From the NCBI RefSeq assembly GCF_008000815.1, contig NZ_CP042806.1, positions 3,224,001-3,288,000 on the forward strand: a DNA stretch of 64,000 bases. Reading direction: 5' to 3'. Each line of letters opens with the position of its first letter. Positions within the stretch are counted from its first letter, which is position 1. Both the position numbers and the translations under genes were made by a program. Below, in pieces: positions 32,481-41,095 of this stretch. A model generated the notes under the pieces. That model was not told where the DNA came from and did no database searches. It saw nothing but the letters and a program-made list of their open reading frames with translations. The DNA comes from Terriglobus albidus. GTDB lineage: Bacteria; Acidobacteriota; Terriglobia; Terriglobales; Acidobacteriaceae.

Positions 32481-34850
32481 CAGTCTGCGTCATTTGACGC
32501 TCGACTCTCCGCGTGTTGCGATGGAGATGTGAACGTTTCAAAACAGCTTCCGGTCGATCTCATTCTTCCGGAAGTTGTCCAGCATCTCCTCGCAACGCCT
32601 TCTCTTGTGATTGAAGCGGCTCCGGGCGCGGGTAAGACGACCCGCGTTCCTCCGGCGCTGCTCAAGATCCTTCCCGGCGAAGTCATCGTTCTCGAGCCGC
32701 GGCGTATAGCGGCTCGTATGGCCGCGCGACGTGTCGCCCAGGAGATGGGCGAACAGGTCGGTGAGACGGTCGGCTACCAGGTTCGCTTCGAAGAGGTCTC
32801 CGGCCCGCGGACGCGGCTGCGTTTTGTCACCGAAGGTGTGCTGACGCGCCGCCTGCTCTCGGACACGCAACTCAAGGGTGTCAGCGCCGTTGTGCTCGAT
32901 GAGTTCCACGAGCGGCACCTTGATGGCGATCTGGCCTTGGGGCTGTTGCGAAGACTGCAGGCGACGACGCGCCCGGACCTGAAGATCGTCGTCATGTCGG
33001 CCACGCTGGATGCCGCTCCGATTGCTCAGTATCTGGATAACTGCCCGATCGTGCGCAGCGAGGGCCGCGCCTTTCCACTGCAGCTGGATTACACAGGCTA
33101 CTCCGCGGCTCCGTTAGAGCAGCAGGTCGCGCACGGGGTGGAGACGCTTCTCTCCGAGGGCGAGACCGGAGACACGCTGGTCTTCCTGCCTGGTACTGCT
33201 GAGATTCGCCGCGCCATCCGCGAGCTTGAGCCCATCGCGCGCCGAAGAGACATACTGCTGGTTCCGCTCTTTGGCGAGCTCTCTCCGGCCGAGCAGGATA
33301 TGGCCGTGCAGAAGGCGTCGAAGCAGAAGATCATCGTCTCGACGAACGTTGCTGAGAGCTCGGTCACGGTGGAAGGTGTGACGGCGGTCATCGATAGTGG
33401 TCTGGCTCGTATTGCGGGGCACTCGCATTGGACTGGGCTTCCTATTCTTGAAGTACAGCGCGTCAGCCAGGCCAGCGCGAAACAGCGAGCGGGACGTGCC
33501 GGCCGTACCGCACCCGGCCGTGTGATTCGGCTGTATGCCGAAGAGGACTTCCGCCGCCGCCCTGAGGTCGATCGCCCGGAGATCGTACGCGAAGATCTTA
33601 GCGGCATGGTTCTCGGCCTTCGTGCGATGGGCCTCAGCCTCGATGAGATTCCGTGGCTCGATGCTCCGCCTTCAGAGGCAGTTGCGGCTGCGAATGCATT
33701 GCTCGATCGCCTGGGTGCGACTGGAGAGTCCGCGAAACAACTCGCCAGACTTCCAGTTGAGCCGCGTCTCTCGCGTGTCGTGCAGGAAGCGATGCGCCGC
33801 GGCGTTGGAGAGAGCGGATGTGCGCTCGCCGGTCTGCTGGCCTCGGGGGTGCGCATTGAAAAGGGTGACATCCTCGAAGCCATGGATCAGCCCATGGATG
33901 ACCGCGTCCGCCGTCAGGTCGACCAGTTGAAGCGCGCTGCCCGTCCGCCGAAGCAAGCGAAACACAATGACGAAGCTTTACTGATCAGTGTGTTGGCAGG
34001 TTTCCCCGACCGTGTCGCTCGGCGACGTGCCGGCAATACCGTGATGCTTACCGGCGGCATGGGAGCTGAGGTCTTCGGCCATCCTCGTCCTTATGAGTTT
34101 CTACTGGCGCTCGACGCGGAGGAACGCAAGGAGCGTGGAGCCCCGCTGATTCGCCTGACGGCACGCATGGAACCGGAGTGGCTGATCGATCTCTTTCCGG
34201 AGCGCGTCGTCGAGAAACGCGAGGTGGTCTGGAATCGTCAGGGCGAACGTGCAGAAGCGATCAGTTCACTGGAGTACGACGGACTGGTGCTGGAAGAATC
34301 GCGTGGCCCTGCAAACGAAGAAGAAGCTGCTGCTGTTCTCGCACATGAGGCGGTTACTCTCGGTGTCGAGCGTTTTGTCGATCCCGAAGCGCTAGTCGAG
34401 CTACAGGCGCGGATTGCCTTCGCCGGAGTAGAGGCCATCGATATCGAAGGGACGTTGCGCGAGCTCTGCTACGGGCTCAAGCGCTTTGCGGAGCTGCGCA
34501 AGGTTGCTTCGACAGATCTGCTGCCGTTGCTGGAGCAGCGTGCAGGTCGTCTGGATGAGCTTGCTCCCGCGAAGCTGAAGCTTGCTGGTGGACGCTGGGT
34601 GAAGGTGCACTACGATCTTGGGAAGCCACCGTGGATCGAGTCCCGGCTGCAGGACTTCTTCGGAATGAAGGAGACGCCGCGTATCGGTCGCGACCGCACG
34701 CCGGTGGTGGTTCACCTGTTGGCGCCGAACCATCGTGCTGTGCAGACGACAACCGATCTTGCGGGCTTCTGGCAGCGGCTGTATCCGGAGGTGCGTCGAG
34801 AGCTGATGCGCCGCTATCCGCGTCATCAGTGGCCGGAGAAGCCGGTGTAG
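32475..34850 (+). CDS. hrpB: ATP-dependent helicase HrpB
   Basis: DEAH/RHA-type helicase of 791 residues (773 if it starts at GTG 32529). Walker A EAAPGAGKTTRVP (about 47-59), DEFHERHLDGDL as motif II, SATLDA as motif III and QRAGRAGRTAPGRVIRLY as motif VI are all present, followed by the helicase-associated domain and the HrpB-specific C-terminus. Acts on RNA in the cytoplasm; its biological role is poorly defined. Homology begins near SKQLPVDLILPEV, so the ATG at 32475, which lies inside the palindromic repeat, may not be the real start; the GTG at 32529 has GGAG only two bases ahead. Confidence 0.9.
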   Translation: MLQSASFDARLSACCDGDVNVSKQLPVDLILPEVVQHLLATPSLVIEAAPGAGKTTRVPPALLKILPGEVIVLEPRRIAARMAARRVAQEMGEQVGETVGYQVRFEEVSGPRTRLRFVTEGVLTRRLLSDTQLKGVSAVVLDEFHERHLDGDLALGLLRRLQATTRPDLKIVVMSATLDAAPIAQYLDNCPIVRSEGRAFPLQLDYTGYSAAPLEQQVAHGVETLLSEGETGDTLVFLPGTAEIRRAIRELEPIARRRDILLVPLFGELSPAEQDMAVQKASKQKIIVSTNVAESSVTVEGVTAVIDSGLARIAGHSHWTGLPILEVQRVSQASAKQRAGRAGRTAPGRVIRLYAEEDFRRRPEVDRPEIVREDLSGMVLGLRAMGLSLDEIPWLDAPPSEAVAAANALLDRLGATGESAKQLARLPVEPRLSRVVQEAMRRGVGESGCALAGLLASGVRIEKGDILEAMDQPMDDRVRRQVDQLKRAARPPKQAKHNDEALLISVLAGFPDRVARRRAGNTVMLTGGMGAEVFGHPRPYEFLLALDAEERKERGAPLIRLTARMEPEWLIDLFPERVVEKREVVWNRQGERAEAISSLEYDGLVLEESRGPANEEEAAAVLAHEAVTLGVERFVDPEALVELQARIAFAGVEAIDIEGTLRELCYGLKRFAELRKVASTDLLPLLEQRAGRLDELAPAKLKLAGGRWVKVHYDLGKPPWIESRLQDFFGMKETPRIGRDRTPVVVHLLAPNHRAVQTTTDLAGFWQRLYPEVRRELMRRYPRHQWPEKPV

Positions 34851-34885
34851 GCAGAATGCACCGGGTGTCTGAAGTTGTATTTTTA

Positions 34886-35096
34886 TTTGTCATTTCGCAG
34901 CGAAGCGGAGAAATCTGCTTCTCACTTCCTCAGCCTCAGCGATTCTGTCAGGAGAAACACGTATCGCGCTTTGCGCGATACGTGTTTCTCCTTTTTTCAA
35001 CGGAGAATGGCAACAAGCAGATTTCTCCGCTCCCTTTGGTCGATCCACCCCAACCAGCAAGCTGGTCGGGGGCCCCGGTCGCTACGAAATGACAAA
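34886..35096. repeat. Nested inverted repeat between convergent genes
   Basis: Three concentric pairs: TTTGTCATTTCG (34886-34897) with CGAAATGACAAA (35085-35096); GCGGAGAAATCTGCTT (34905-34920) with AAGCAGATTTCTCCGC (35015-35030); and the 20-base central hairpin. A further ACCAGC/GCTGGT hairpin lies at 35053-35066. The outer arm resembles dispersed repeats I know from acidobacterial and other genomes (TGTCATTTCG...GAGAAATCTGC). It has no coding capacity. Confidence 0.75.
34950..34997. terminator. Strong terminator between hrpB and the MFS gene
   Basis: Perfect 20-base stem (34950-34969 with 34973-34992) around a three-base loop, followed on the plus strand by a run of T. The left arm begins with AGGAGAAACACGTATCGCGC. 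It would end hrpB transcripts. Confidence 0.85.
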
Positions 35097-35107
35097 CAAA
35101 AAAGAAA

Positions 35108-36397
35108 CTACTGCGTAGCCGGCAACGCTGTTGCCTCAGGCTCATGCTTCCACGTCACCTGTCCGCGCGCGTTGATCACGAACCAGTAGAAGACTGTTCC
35201 AGTCAACAGAAACGCACTCGCTATCGAGAAGGCCGCTCCAAAACCGTGAGTCGCTGCCAGTGTCGCTCCTGTCAGCCATGCTGAGAGTGTGGCCGAAAGA
35301 TTCGCAAAGAGGTTCTGCAAGCTCGTCCATTTCGCTGCCGCTCGCGGTCCAGACAGCGATTGGGTTAGCGCCCAGTTGTTCGAGGTGAAGAGCCCCAGCC
35401 CGAAGCTGGCGATCATCATCGCTCCCATGCTGACTGCCTGCCGGTTCGACGCCACGACAACAATCAGAGAGATCGCTGCCACAATGCAGCCGATGCACAC
35501 CGTACCTTTGCGGACCATCACCGCATTGCGGCCCTGCCGCACCAGCCGGTCTGAGACCACACCGGCAACGCCACACGCCACCGAAAGGCACCAGAAGGGC
35601 AGAGAACTGACAACCACTAGTTGCTTGGCGCTGTAGTGATAGCGCTGCTCGAAGTAGTAGGGAAGCCAGCTTACAAACATGCTCCAGGCATAGTTGCTTC
35701 CGATGTGGCCGATAGCCGCGCCCCAGAACTGCCGCTGCGCCGCGACCTGCAAGTACGTGGGAGACCACGCGCGCTCACCTCCGCGCGACACACGGATCGA
35801 GCGTGTGGCCACGAACCACAGTGGGATCCACAGCATGCTCCCCAGGCCGAGAACGAGAAACATCATCCGCCATCCGGATGCGGCAACAATGGCCGTGCCG
35901 GCCATGATGCCAAGCGCCGGCCCAATCTTGGTGCCGACGTCGATCAGGCTGTTGGCGGTGCCGCGTAACTCTTCCGGAAAGAGCCTGGTGATGAGTGCTG
36001 AGGTCGCCGGAAAGCTTACCGACTCGCCGCAGCCGAGGAGCAGGCGCAGCGTGAAGAGCACGGTAAAGCTACTGAGGGTAATGCCAAAGAGATGCAGATC
36101 GCGGCTGAGGCCGGTGGCGGCGGTTGCCAGTGACCAGACCACAAAGGCCAGGCCGAAGACCTTGGCTGCGTCAAACCGTTCCAGTAGTTTGCCGACGGCG
36201 AGCTGCATCAGCGTGTAAGAGAGAAAGAAGGCGGAGCTGAGCAGGCCAAGCTGCCTCTCGTCCAGGGAGAGATCATGCTTCAGGCTGGTGAGCGCAATCG
36301 ACAGGCTGCCGCGGTCGATGAAGCAGATGCCCATCGCCAGCACCAGCAGCAGAAGGATCTGCCATTCTTTCGAGCGCTTCGGCGCAATCTCAGGCAC
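35108..36397 (-). CDS. MFS transporter, anion:cation symporter (ACS) type
   Basis: 429-residue inner-membrane protein with twelve predicted helices. The N-terminal CFIDRGSLSIALTSLKHDL and the GCGESVSFPATSALITRLF segment (about 123-141) are typical of the ACS branch, whose members take up hexuronates, glucarate, galactonate or other organic anions with protons. It starts four bases after the stop of yvcK and should be co-transcribed with it. Substrate cannot be read from sequence; hexuronate uptake is plausible given the uronate genes at 57-64 kb, but they are far away. Confidence 0.85.
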   Translation of the reverse strand: MPEIAPKRSKEWQILLLLVLAMGICFIDRGSLSIALTSLKHDLSLDERQLGLLSSAFFLSYTLMQLAVGKLLERFDAAKVFGLAFVVWSLATAATGLSRDLHLFGITLSSFTVLFTLRLLLGCGESVSFPATSALITRLFPEELRGTANSLIDVGTKIGPALGIMAGTAIVAASGWRMMFLVLGLGSMLWIPLWFVATRSIRVSRGGERAWSPTYLQVAAQRQFWGAAIGHIGSNYAWSMFVSWLPYYFEQRYHYSAKQLVVVSSLPFWCLSVACGVAGVVSDRLVRQGRNAVMVRKGTVCIGCIVAAISLIVVVASNRQAVSMGAMMIASFGLGLFTSNNWALTQSLSGPRAAAKWTSLQNLFANLSATLSAWLTGATLAATHGFGAAFSIASAFLLTGTVFYWFVINARGQVTWKHEPEATALPATQ

Positions 36398-36401
36398 GGT
36401 C

Positions 36402-37424
36402 TTAGGGCCTGCCTTTCACAGCCAGTTGCAGCATCGTCTCGGCCACGCGGTCATAGTCGTGCCGCAACACGGCACCCTCGTAGACGAAGTTTCCGGTCAC
36501 CGGTTCCACTCCAAGCGCGCGTACCGCATCGAGGTCAGCCACGATTGGCGCCTGGCCCTCGCGGGCGTACTGCGCCAGCGACGCCGGACTGATGGGGGCG
36601 GTATTGATCAGGGCATAGTCGAAGAGACGGTAGCTGCCGGCGTGGTCCATGATCTTCTGGATATGCTGTGAGGCGGTCAGGCCCAGCGACTCGTTCGCCT
36701 GGGTCATCAGATTGCAGACATAGATACGGGTCGCTTTGGCTGCTGCAATCGCTTCGGGGATCCCACGGACCAGCAGGTTGGTGACCAGAGAGGTGTAAAG
36801 GGAGCCGGGCCCAACGCTGATGAGATCTGCCTGACGGATCGCTTCCAGCGTCTCAGGCACGGGATGCGCTTCGGCGGGTTCGAGGTACAGCTCGTGAATC
36901 CGCTGCTTGCTCGCCGTGATGCTGGTCTCTCCGTGAACATGGCTGCCGTCGTCCATCAGGGCCGCGAGGGAGACATTGTCGGTTGTCGCCGGATAGATGC
37001 GTCCGCGCGTGGCCAGTATCTGGGAGGAGTGCTGCACTGCCAGCGCAAAGTCTCCGCAGAGATCGTCCAGCGCTGCCAGGAAGAGGTTTCCCAGGGAGTG
37101 CCCTTCCAGCTCGCCCTGTCCGAAGCGGTACTGAAAGAGCCGGGAGAGCAGGTGCTCATCCTCCGACAATGCCACCAGGCAGTTGCGGACATCTCCAGGG
37201 GGCAGCATGTTGAAGTCTTCACGCAGACGCCCGGAGGAGCCGCCATCGTCGGTTACCGTCACAATGGCCGCCAGATCGGCGAGTTGGCAGGGACCGTCGG
37301 CACAGCCAGAGGAGGTAGCTCCGGAAACAGCGACATACCGCTTCAGACCGCGAAGCAGCGTGGAGAGGCCAGTACCGCCTCCGATAGCGACGGCACGTAG
37401 AGCAGTTGGGGGAACGGACCGCAT
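36402..37424 (-). CDS. yvcK: YvcK/CofD-family protein, gluconeogenesis factor
   Basis: 340-residue cytoplasmic protein. The nucleotide-binding N-terminus AIGGGTGLSTLLRGLKRY (about 12-30), TVTDDGGSSGRLREDF (about 55-70), PPGDVRNCLVALS (about 74-86) and VGPGSLYTSLVTNLLV (about 203-218) are diagnostic for YvcK. Characterised homologues bind UDP-sugars and are needed for growth on gluconeogenic carbon and for cell-wall homeostasis. Coupled with the downstream MFS gene (four-base gap). Confidence 0.9.
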   Translation of the reverse strand: MRSVPPTALRAVAIGGGTGLSTLLRGLKRYVAVSGATSSGCADGPCQLADLAAIVTVTDDGGSSGRLREDFNMLPPGDVRNCLVALSEDEHLLSRLFQYRFGQGELEGHSLGNLFLAALDDLCGDFALAVQHSSQILATRGRIYPATTDNVSLAALMDDGSHVHGETSITASKQRIHELYLEPAEAHPVPETLEAIRQADLISVGPGSLYTSLVTNLLVRGIPEAIAAAKATRIYVCNLMTQANESLGLTASQHIQKIMDHAGSYRLFDYALINTAPISPASLAQYAREGQAPIVADLDAVRALGVEPVTGNFVYEGAVLRHDYDRVAETMLQLAVKGRP

Positions 37425-37508
37425 TCCCGCCAGTGTACGGGAAAAGCTTGAGGAGACAGAGCCATCCCCTCAAAGCGCGGTGGCATCATAAAGACGTGCC
37501 CCTGCCGG

Positions 37509-37533
37509 AAGTAACATTTCAAAAATGTTACTT
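37509..37533. promoter_or_regulatory. Perfect hairpin/palindrome upstream of the small peptide gene
   Basis: AAGTAACATTT and AAATGTTACTT are perfect 11-base arms around CAA. No T-tract follows, so it is more likely a protein-binding site or mRNA structure than a terminator. It lies in the 344-base region between divergent yvcK and the MFS gene. Confidence 0.4.
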
Positions 37534-37644
37534 GAGTTACCGGATTTTCTCTGAGATGATGACTTTTGATGTCGTACGATTGCCCGGCCGACATAAAAGG
37601 CGTCCAGACCAGAACGGCCGAAGGGCATGACATGGAGTGTTGCT

Positions 37645-37740
37645 ATGCACGACTTGATCGTTGTAGTTGCTTGCCTCGGCGTGGTTCTTATCCCGGCCGC
37701 CGTCCTCGCGTTTCGTGGTGAGGAAGCCCAGGAAGAGTAA
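37645..37740 (+). CDS. Predicted 31-residue single-helix membrane peptide
   Basis: A short frame starting ATG at 37645 with GGAG seven bases upstream. It reads a short polar start (MHDL), a hydrophobic stretch (IVVVACLGVVLIPAAVLAF) long enough to span the membrane once, and a charged tail (RGEEAQEE). It ends 28 bases before the MFS gene on the same strand. Composition and ribosome site support a real small membrane protein, perhaps an accessory to the transporter, but there is no family assignment and it could be fortuitous. Confidence 0.5.
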   Translation: MHDLIVVVACLGVVLIPAAVLAFRGEEAQEE

Positions 37741-37768
37741 CCACCCACTGTGGTAGCATCGGGCCACC

Positions 37769-39031
37769 GTGAAGAATCCGAATAGCGCCCACCAGCGTCT
37801 GACGCCGTCGCAGAGGAATGCATTCATCGCATGTTTTCTCGGATGGTCGCTGGATGCCTTTGATTTCTTTATCTTTAACTTCTGTATTACGGCGATCGCC
37901 GCGGACTTTCACGTCAAACGTGCTGTTGTCGTCGAAGGTACCTTCTGGACGCTGGCCATGCGGCCGCTGGGAGCGCTGATCTTCGGAGCCCTGGCTGAAC
38001 GTTGGGGGCGCCGCCGTACCCTGATGCTCAACGTCATCAGCTTTTCGATCTTCGAGCTCGCCAGCGCCTTTGCGCCCACACTTACCTTCCTGATGATTAC
38101 CCGCGCGCTCTTCGGCATCGCCATGGGCGGCGAGTGGGGCGTCGGCGCGGCGCTTGCGTTCGAAACGCTGCCGAAGGAGCGGCGAGGCTTCTTCTCCGGC
38201 CTGTTGCAGGAGGGCTACGTCACCGGCAACCTGATCGCCGGCCTGGTCTACGCTTTGGTCTTCCCGCATCTGCATATGGGCGGCTCCTGGGCGCCCTGGC
38301 GGACGATGTTCATCATCGGCGCTGCACCCACATTGCTTGTCTTCTACATCCGCAGCAAGGTGGAAGAGAGCCCAGCCTGGATCGCAGGGCGTGGCGAGAC
38401 AGCAGTGGCTCCTAAGAGGGGACTCTCGCTGCACGACATCAGGACGTACCTTCCATCGTTCGTCTTTCTCATTCTGCTGATGACCGCCTTTACCTCCTTT
38501 AGTCATGGATCGCAGGATCTCTATCCGACCTTCCTGCAGGCCGATCGCGGGACCAACGACTTCTGGAAGGGGATGATCTCGAATGTCTCCAGCGTCGGAG
38601 CACTGGCGGGCGGCATTACCTTCGGCAGCCTGTCGGAGAGGATCGGGCGAAGGCGTGCCATCATTTTTGCCGCGCTGCTTGCCATCCCGATGATTCCGCT
38701 CTGGGCATGGACGCATCACTTTGTCCTGATCGCGCTCGGCGGCTTCCTGATGCAGTTCGCCATCCAGGGTGCGTGGGGAGTGGTTCCGGCCTATCTGAAC
38801 GAGATGGCCCCTTCGGCCGTACGTGCGACCTTCCCGGGGGTAGCGTACCAGCTCGGCAATCTGCTCTCGTCACGCAATGACGTCTTTCAGGAGAAGATCG
38901 CCGAACATCATTTCGGCGGCGATCTGACAGTGGTTCTCAGTGCAACCGTCGCCGTTGTTGCCATCATCCTGGCGATCATGACGGCGCTGGCGAAGGAGCG
39001 CAAAGGCCTGGATATGTCACAAGCGCTTTGA
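37769..39031 (+). CDS. MFS transporter, sialate:H+ / lactate (SHS) type
   Basis: 420-residue inner-membrane carrier with twelve helices. ACFLGWSLDAFDFFIFNF at about 21-38, the loop motif AERWGRRRTLMLNV (about 76-89) and GGEWGVGAALAFETLP (about 117-132) are typical of the SHS family, which includes lactate/pyruvate and sialic acid permeases. Start is GTG at 37769 with only a weak ribosome site. It ends before a large inverted repeat. Substrate unproven; a monocarboxylate is the best guess. Confidence 0.85.
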   Translation: MKNPNSAHQRLTPSQRNAFIACFLGWSLDAFDFFIFNFCITAIAADFHVKRAVVVEGTFWTLAMRPLGALIFGALAERWGRRRTLMLNVISFSIFELASAFAPTLTFLMITRALFGIAMGGEWGVGAALAFETLPKERRGFFSGLLQEGYVTGNLIAGLVYALVFPHLHMGGSWAPWRTMFIIGAAPTLLVFYIRSKVEESPAWIAGRGETAVAPKRGLSLHDIRTYLPSFVFLILLMTAFTSFSHGSQDLYPTFLQADRGTNDFWKGMISNVSSVGALAGGITFGSLSERIGRRRAIIFAALLAIPMIPLWAWTHHFVLIALGGFLMQFAIQGAWGVVPAYLNEMAPSAVRATFPGVAYQLGNLLSSRNDVFQEKIAEHHFGGDLTVVLSATVAVVAIILAIMTALAKERKGLDMSQAL

Positions 39032-39140
39032 TAATTGAATGATTGAATAATTGAAGGATTGAATAAGATCTAAAGCGAAGCGGAAAGGGCGCGGCAGAAG
39101 CCGCGCCCTTCGTTATTCAATTCTTCAATTCTTCCATCAT
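39032..39140. terminator. Bidirectional terminator inside a TTGAA-rich inverted repeat
   Basis: Central stem AAGGGCGCGGC (39085-39095) and GCCGCGCCCTT (39100-39110), loop AGAA. It is flanked by short tandem ATTGAAT/ATTGAA units on the left (39033-39066) and their complements on the right (39113-39144), so the whole 109-base gap between two convergent genes can fold back on itself. Confidence 0.7.
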
Positions 39141-39473
39141 TCAATTCTTTGGCTTGAAGCTCCGGATCACCTTCAGGAGCTGATCGATTTGCTCATCGGT
39201 GAAGGTGCCCTTGAAGGCGGGCATGCTGCCGTTGCCGTTCTTGATCACGTCTTTGATCTTGTCGTCGGTCATATCCTGAATCTCTTTGGAGCGCAGGTCT
39301 TTGACCTTCAGCATCTTGCCCATGTCGGAGCCGGCGCCGTCTTCGCCATGGCACATGACACAGTTTTTCTTGAAGAGATCCTTGCCTTCTGCCGGCGGAT
39401 CCTGCGCCAGCGCGGCGGTAGAGAAGGTTGCGACAACAGCGACGAGGGGAAGGGTACAGCGAAGAAGAGACAC
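39141..39473 (-). CDS. Small class I cytochrome c
   Basis: 110-residue secreted haem protein. Signal peptide to about residue 23 (ATFSTAALAQ), a single CVMCH haem site (about 38-42), and a distal Met ligand candidate in NGNGSMPAFKG (about 80-90), the normal arrangement for a soluble class I cytochrome c of about 9 kDa mature size. It would carry electrons in the periplasm. It is transcribed alone, divergent from the beta-CASP nuclease gene. Confidence 0.9.
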   Translation of the reverse strand: MSLLRCTLPLVAVVATFSTAALAQDPPAEGKDLFKKNCVMCHGEDGAGSDMGKMLKVKDLRSKEIQDMTDDKIKDVIKNGNGSMPAFKGTFTDEQIDQLLKVIRSFKPKN

Positions 39474-39617
39474 GGTGGCAACTCCGTCGAAGAAAGAAAT
39501 TGATCTTGCTGGTCGATTCCATCCGCACGGCTACACGATGGATGAAGGAACGATACACGGTTTCAACTACGGTTCGCCAGCGGGACGCAGCGACAACCGA
39601 ACATGTAAGCTGCCCGC

Positions 39618-41054
39618 ATGGCTATTCGTGTGCAATTCTGGGGCGCAGCCCGTACGGTTACCGGATCTTCTCATCATTTGGAGTGCGCTGGACGCAACAT
39701 CCTGCTTGATTGCGGCTTATTTCAGGGCCGGCGGCGTGAAGCCCGCGAGATCAATATGAACTTCGCTCTTCCTCCGGAAGAAGTAAGCGCCATTGTTCTT
39801 TCCCATGCACACATTGACCACTCCGGGAACCTGCCGGGATTTGTCCGCGAAGGCTACCGCGGTCCTATCTATGCCACACCGGCAACCATCGATTTATGCG
39901 ATCCCATGCTGAAAGACTCAGCCCATGTGCAGGAGAGTGAAGTTGAGTTCATCCGGAAACGCGCGCGGCGAAAGTTATCGATCGGGCGCGATGGAGCAAT
40001 TGACCAGCCTGTCGATCCGCTGTACTCGACGGAAGACGCGGCGGCTACCATCGGACTCTTCCGGCCAATGCAGTTGCACGAGCGCCAGGCTCTCAACGGC
40101 TCCACCGCAACAGAAGGATTTGCGGTTACACCCTATGGCGCCGGACACATGCTGGGTTCGACCTGCGTTCTGATGGAAGGTACAGAGAACGGGAAGACAA
40201 CACGCGTGCTCTTCTCCGGAGACGTCGGCCGTGCCAGCCTTCCCATCATCAAAGACCCCGAGTCAGCACCAGCTGCTGACTACCTGATCATGGAGAGCAC
40301 CTACGGCAACCGCCTGCACCAGCCCATTGGACCCGTAAAGAACAAGCTGGCTGCTCTCATCAAACGTACGGTTCAGCGCGGCGGGCATATCGTGATGCCT
40401 GCCTTTGCCGTGGGACGTTCCCAGCAGGTGGTGATGATGCTGCACGAGCTGATACGGGAGAAGAAGATTCCCGAGCTTCCGGTCTACCTCGACAGTCCGC
40501 TCGCCACCAGCGTGACCCAGGTCTTTGAAAAGCACACTGAGGAGTGGGATGCGGAGTTGGCGGCGCTGGCACAGCAGACCACACCGTTTGCGTGGAAGCA
40601 CATGATCTACACCCAGACGGTGCAGGAGAGTAAGGCCTTGAACCAGATGCACGTGCCGTTCATCGTGATCTCGGCCTCAGGAATGTGCGAGGCCGGCCGC
40701 GTGCTGCATCACCTGCGCAACTCCATCTCAGATCCCCGCAACCTGATCCTGTTAACCGGCTACCAGGCGGAAAATACCCTGGGCCGCCGCCTTGAGCGTC
40801 GCGAACCTGAGGTCCGCATCTTCGGCGAATGGATGCGACTGCGCGCCGAGGTCGACTCGATCGGCGAGCTGAGCGGCCACGCCGACCAGAAGGAGCTTCT
40901 GGACTGGATGGAACCGGTCACGAAGACGCTGAAGAAGGTCTTCCTGGTCCATGGCGAGCCTGAGGCGCAGCAGGAGCTCAAGGCAGAGATTGAAAAACGT
41001 TACCGGCTGCCAGTGGAGATCCCGGCACGCGGCGATCAATACGTGCTTGAATAG
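39618..41054 (+). CDS. Metallo-beta-lactamase-fold RNA-processing exonuclease, beta-CASP family
   Basis: 478-residue cytoplasmic nuclease. The zinc motif SHAHIDHSG lies at 62-70, followed by the beta-CASP motifs MESTYGNR, VMPAFAVGRSQQVVMML, SASGMCEAG and the C-terminal LSGHADQKELLDW. Bacterial members of this group are related to CPSF-73 and RNase J and are usually annotated as RNA exonucleases. Length fits the shorter group without an RNase J C-terminal domain. It precedes phoU by 41 bases. Confidence 0.9.
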   Translation: MAIRVQFWGAARTVTGSSHHLECAGRNILLDCGLFQGRRREAREINMNFALPPEEVSAIVLSHAHIDHSGNLPGFVREGYRGPIYATPATIDLCDPMLKDSAHVQESEVEFIRKRARRKLSIGRDGAIDQPVDPLYSTEDAAATIGLFRPMQLHERQALNGSTATEGFAVTPYGAGHMLGSTCVLMEGTENGKTTRVLFSGDVGRASLPIIKDPESAPAADYLIMESTYGNRLHQPIGPVKNKLAALIKRTVQRGGHIVMPAFAVGRSQQVVMMLHELIREKKIPELPVYLDSPLATSVTQVFEKHTEEWDAELAALAQQTTPFAWKHMIYTQTVQESKALNQMHVPFIVISASGMCEAGRVLHHLRNSISDPRNLILLTGYQAENTLGRRLERREPEVRIFGEWMRLRAEVDSIGELSGHADQKELLDWMEPVTKTLKKVFLVHGEPEAQQELKAEIEKRYRLPVEIPARGDQYVLE

Positions 41055-41095
41055 GGAGGCGTCGTCCGGTTCAATAGAAAGCAGAGGTCGCCCGC

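Noticed and set aside
37632-37730. An alternative start ATG at 37632 for the small peptide region
   Set aside because: It is in another frame giving an Arg/Cys-rich sequence, and the ribosome site GGAG fits the 37645 start.
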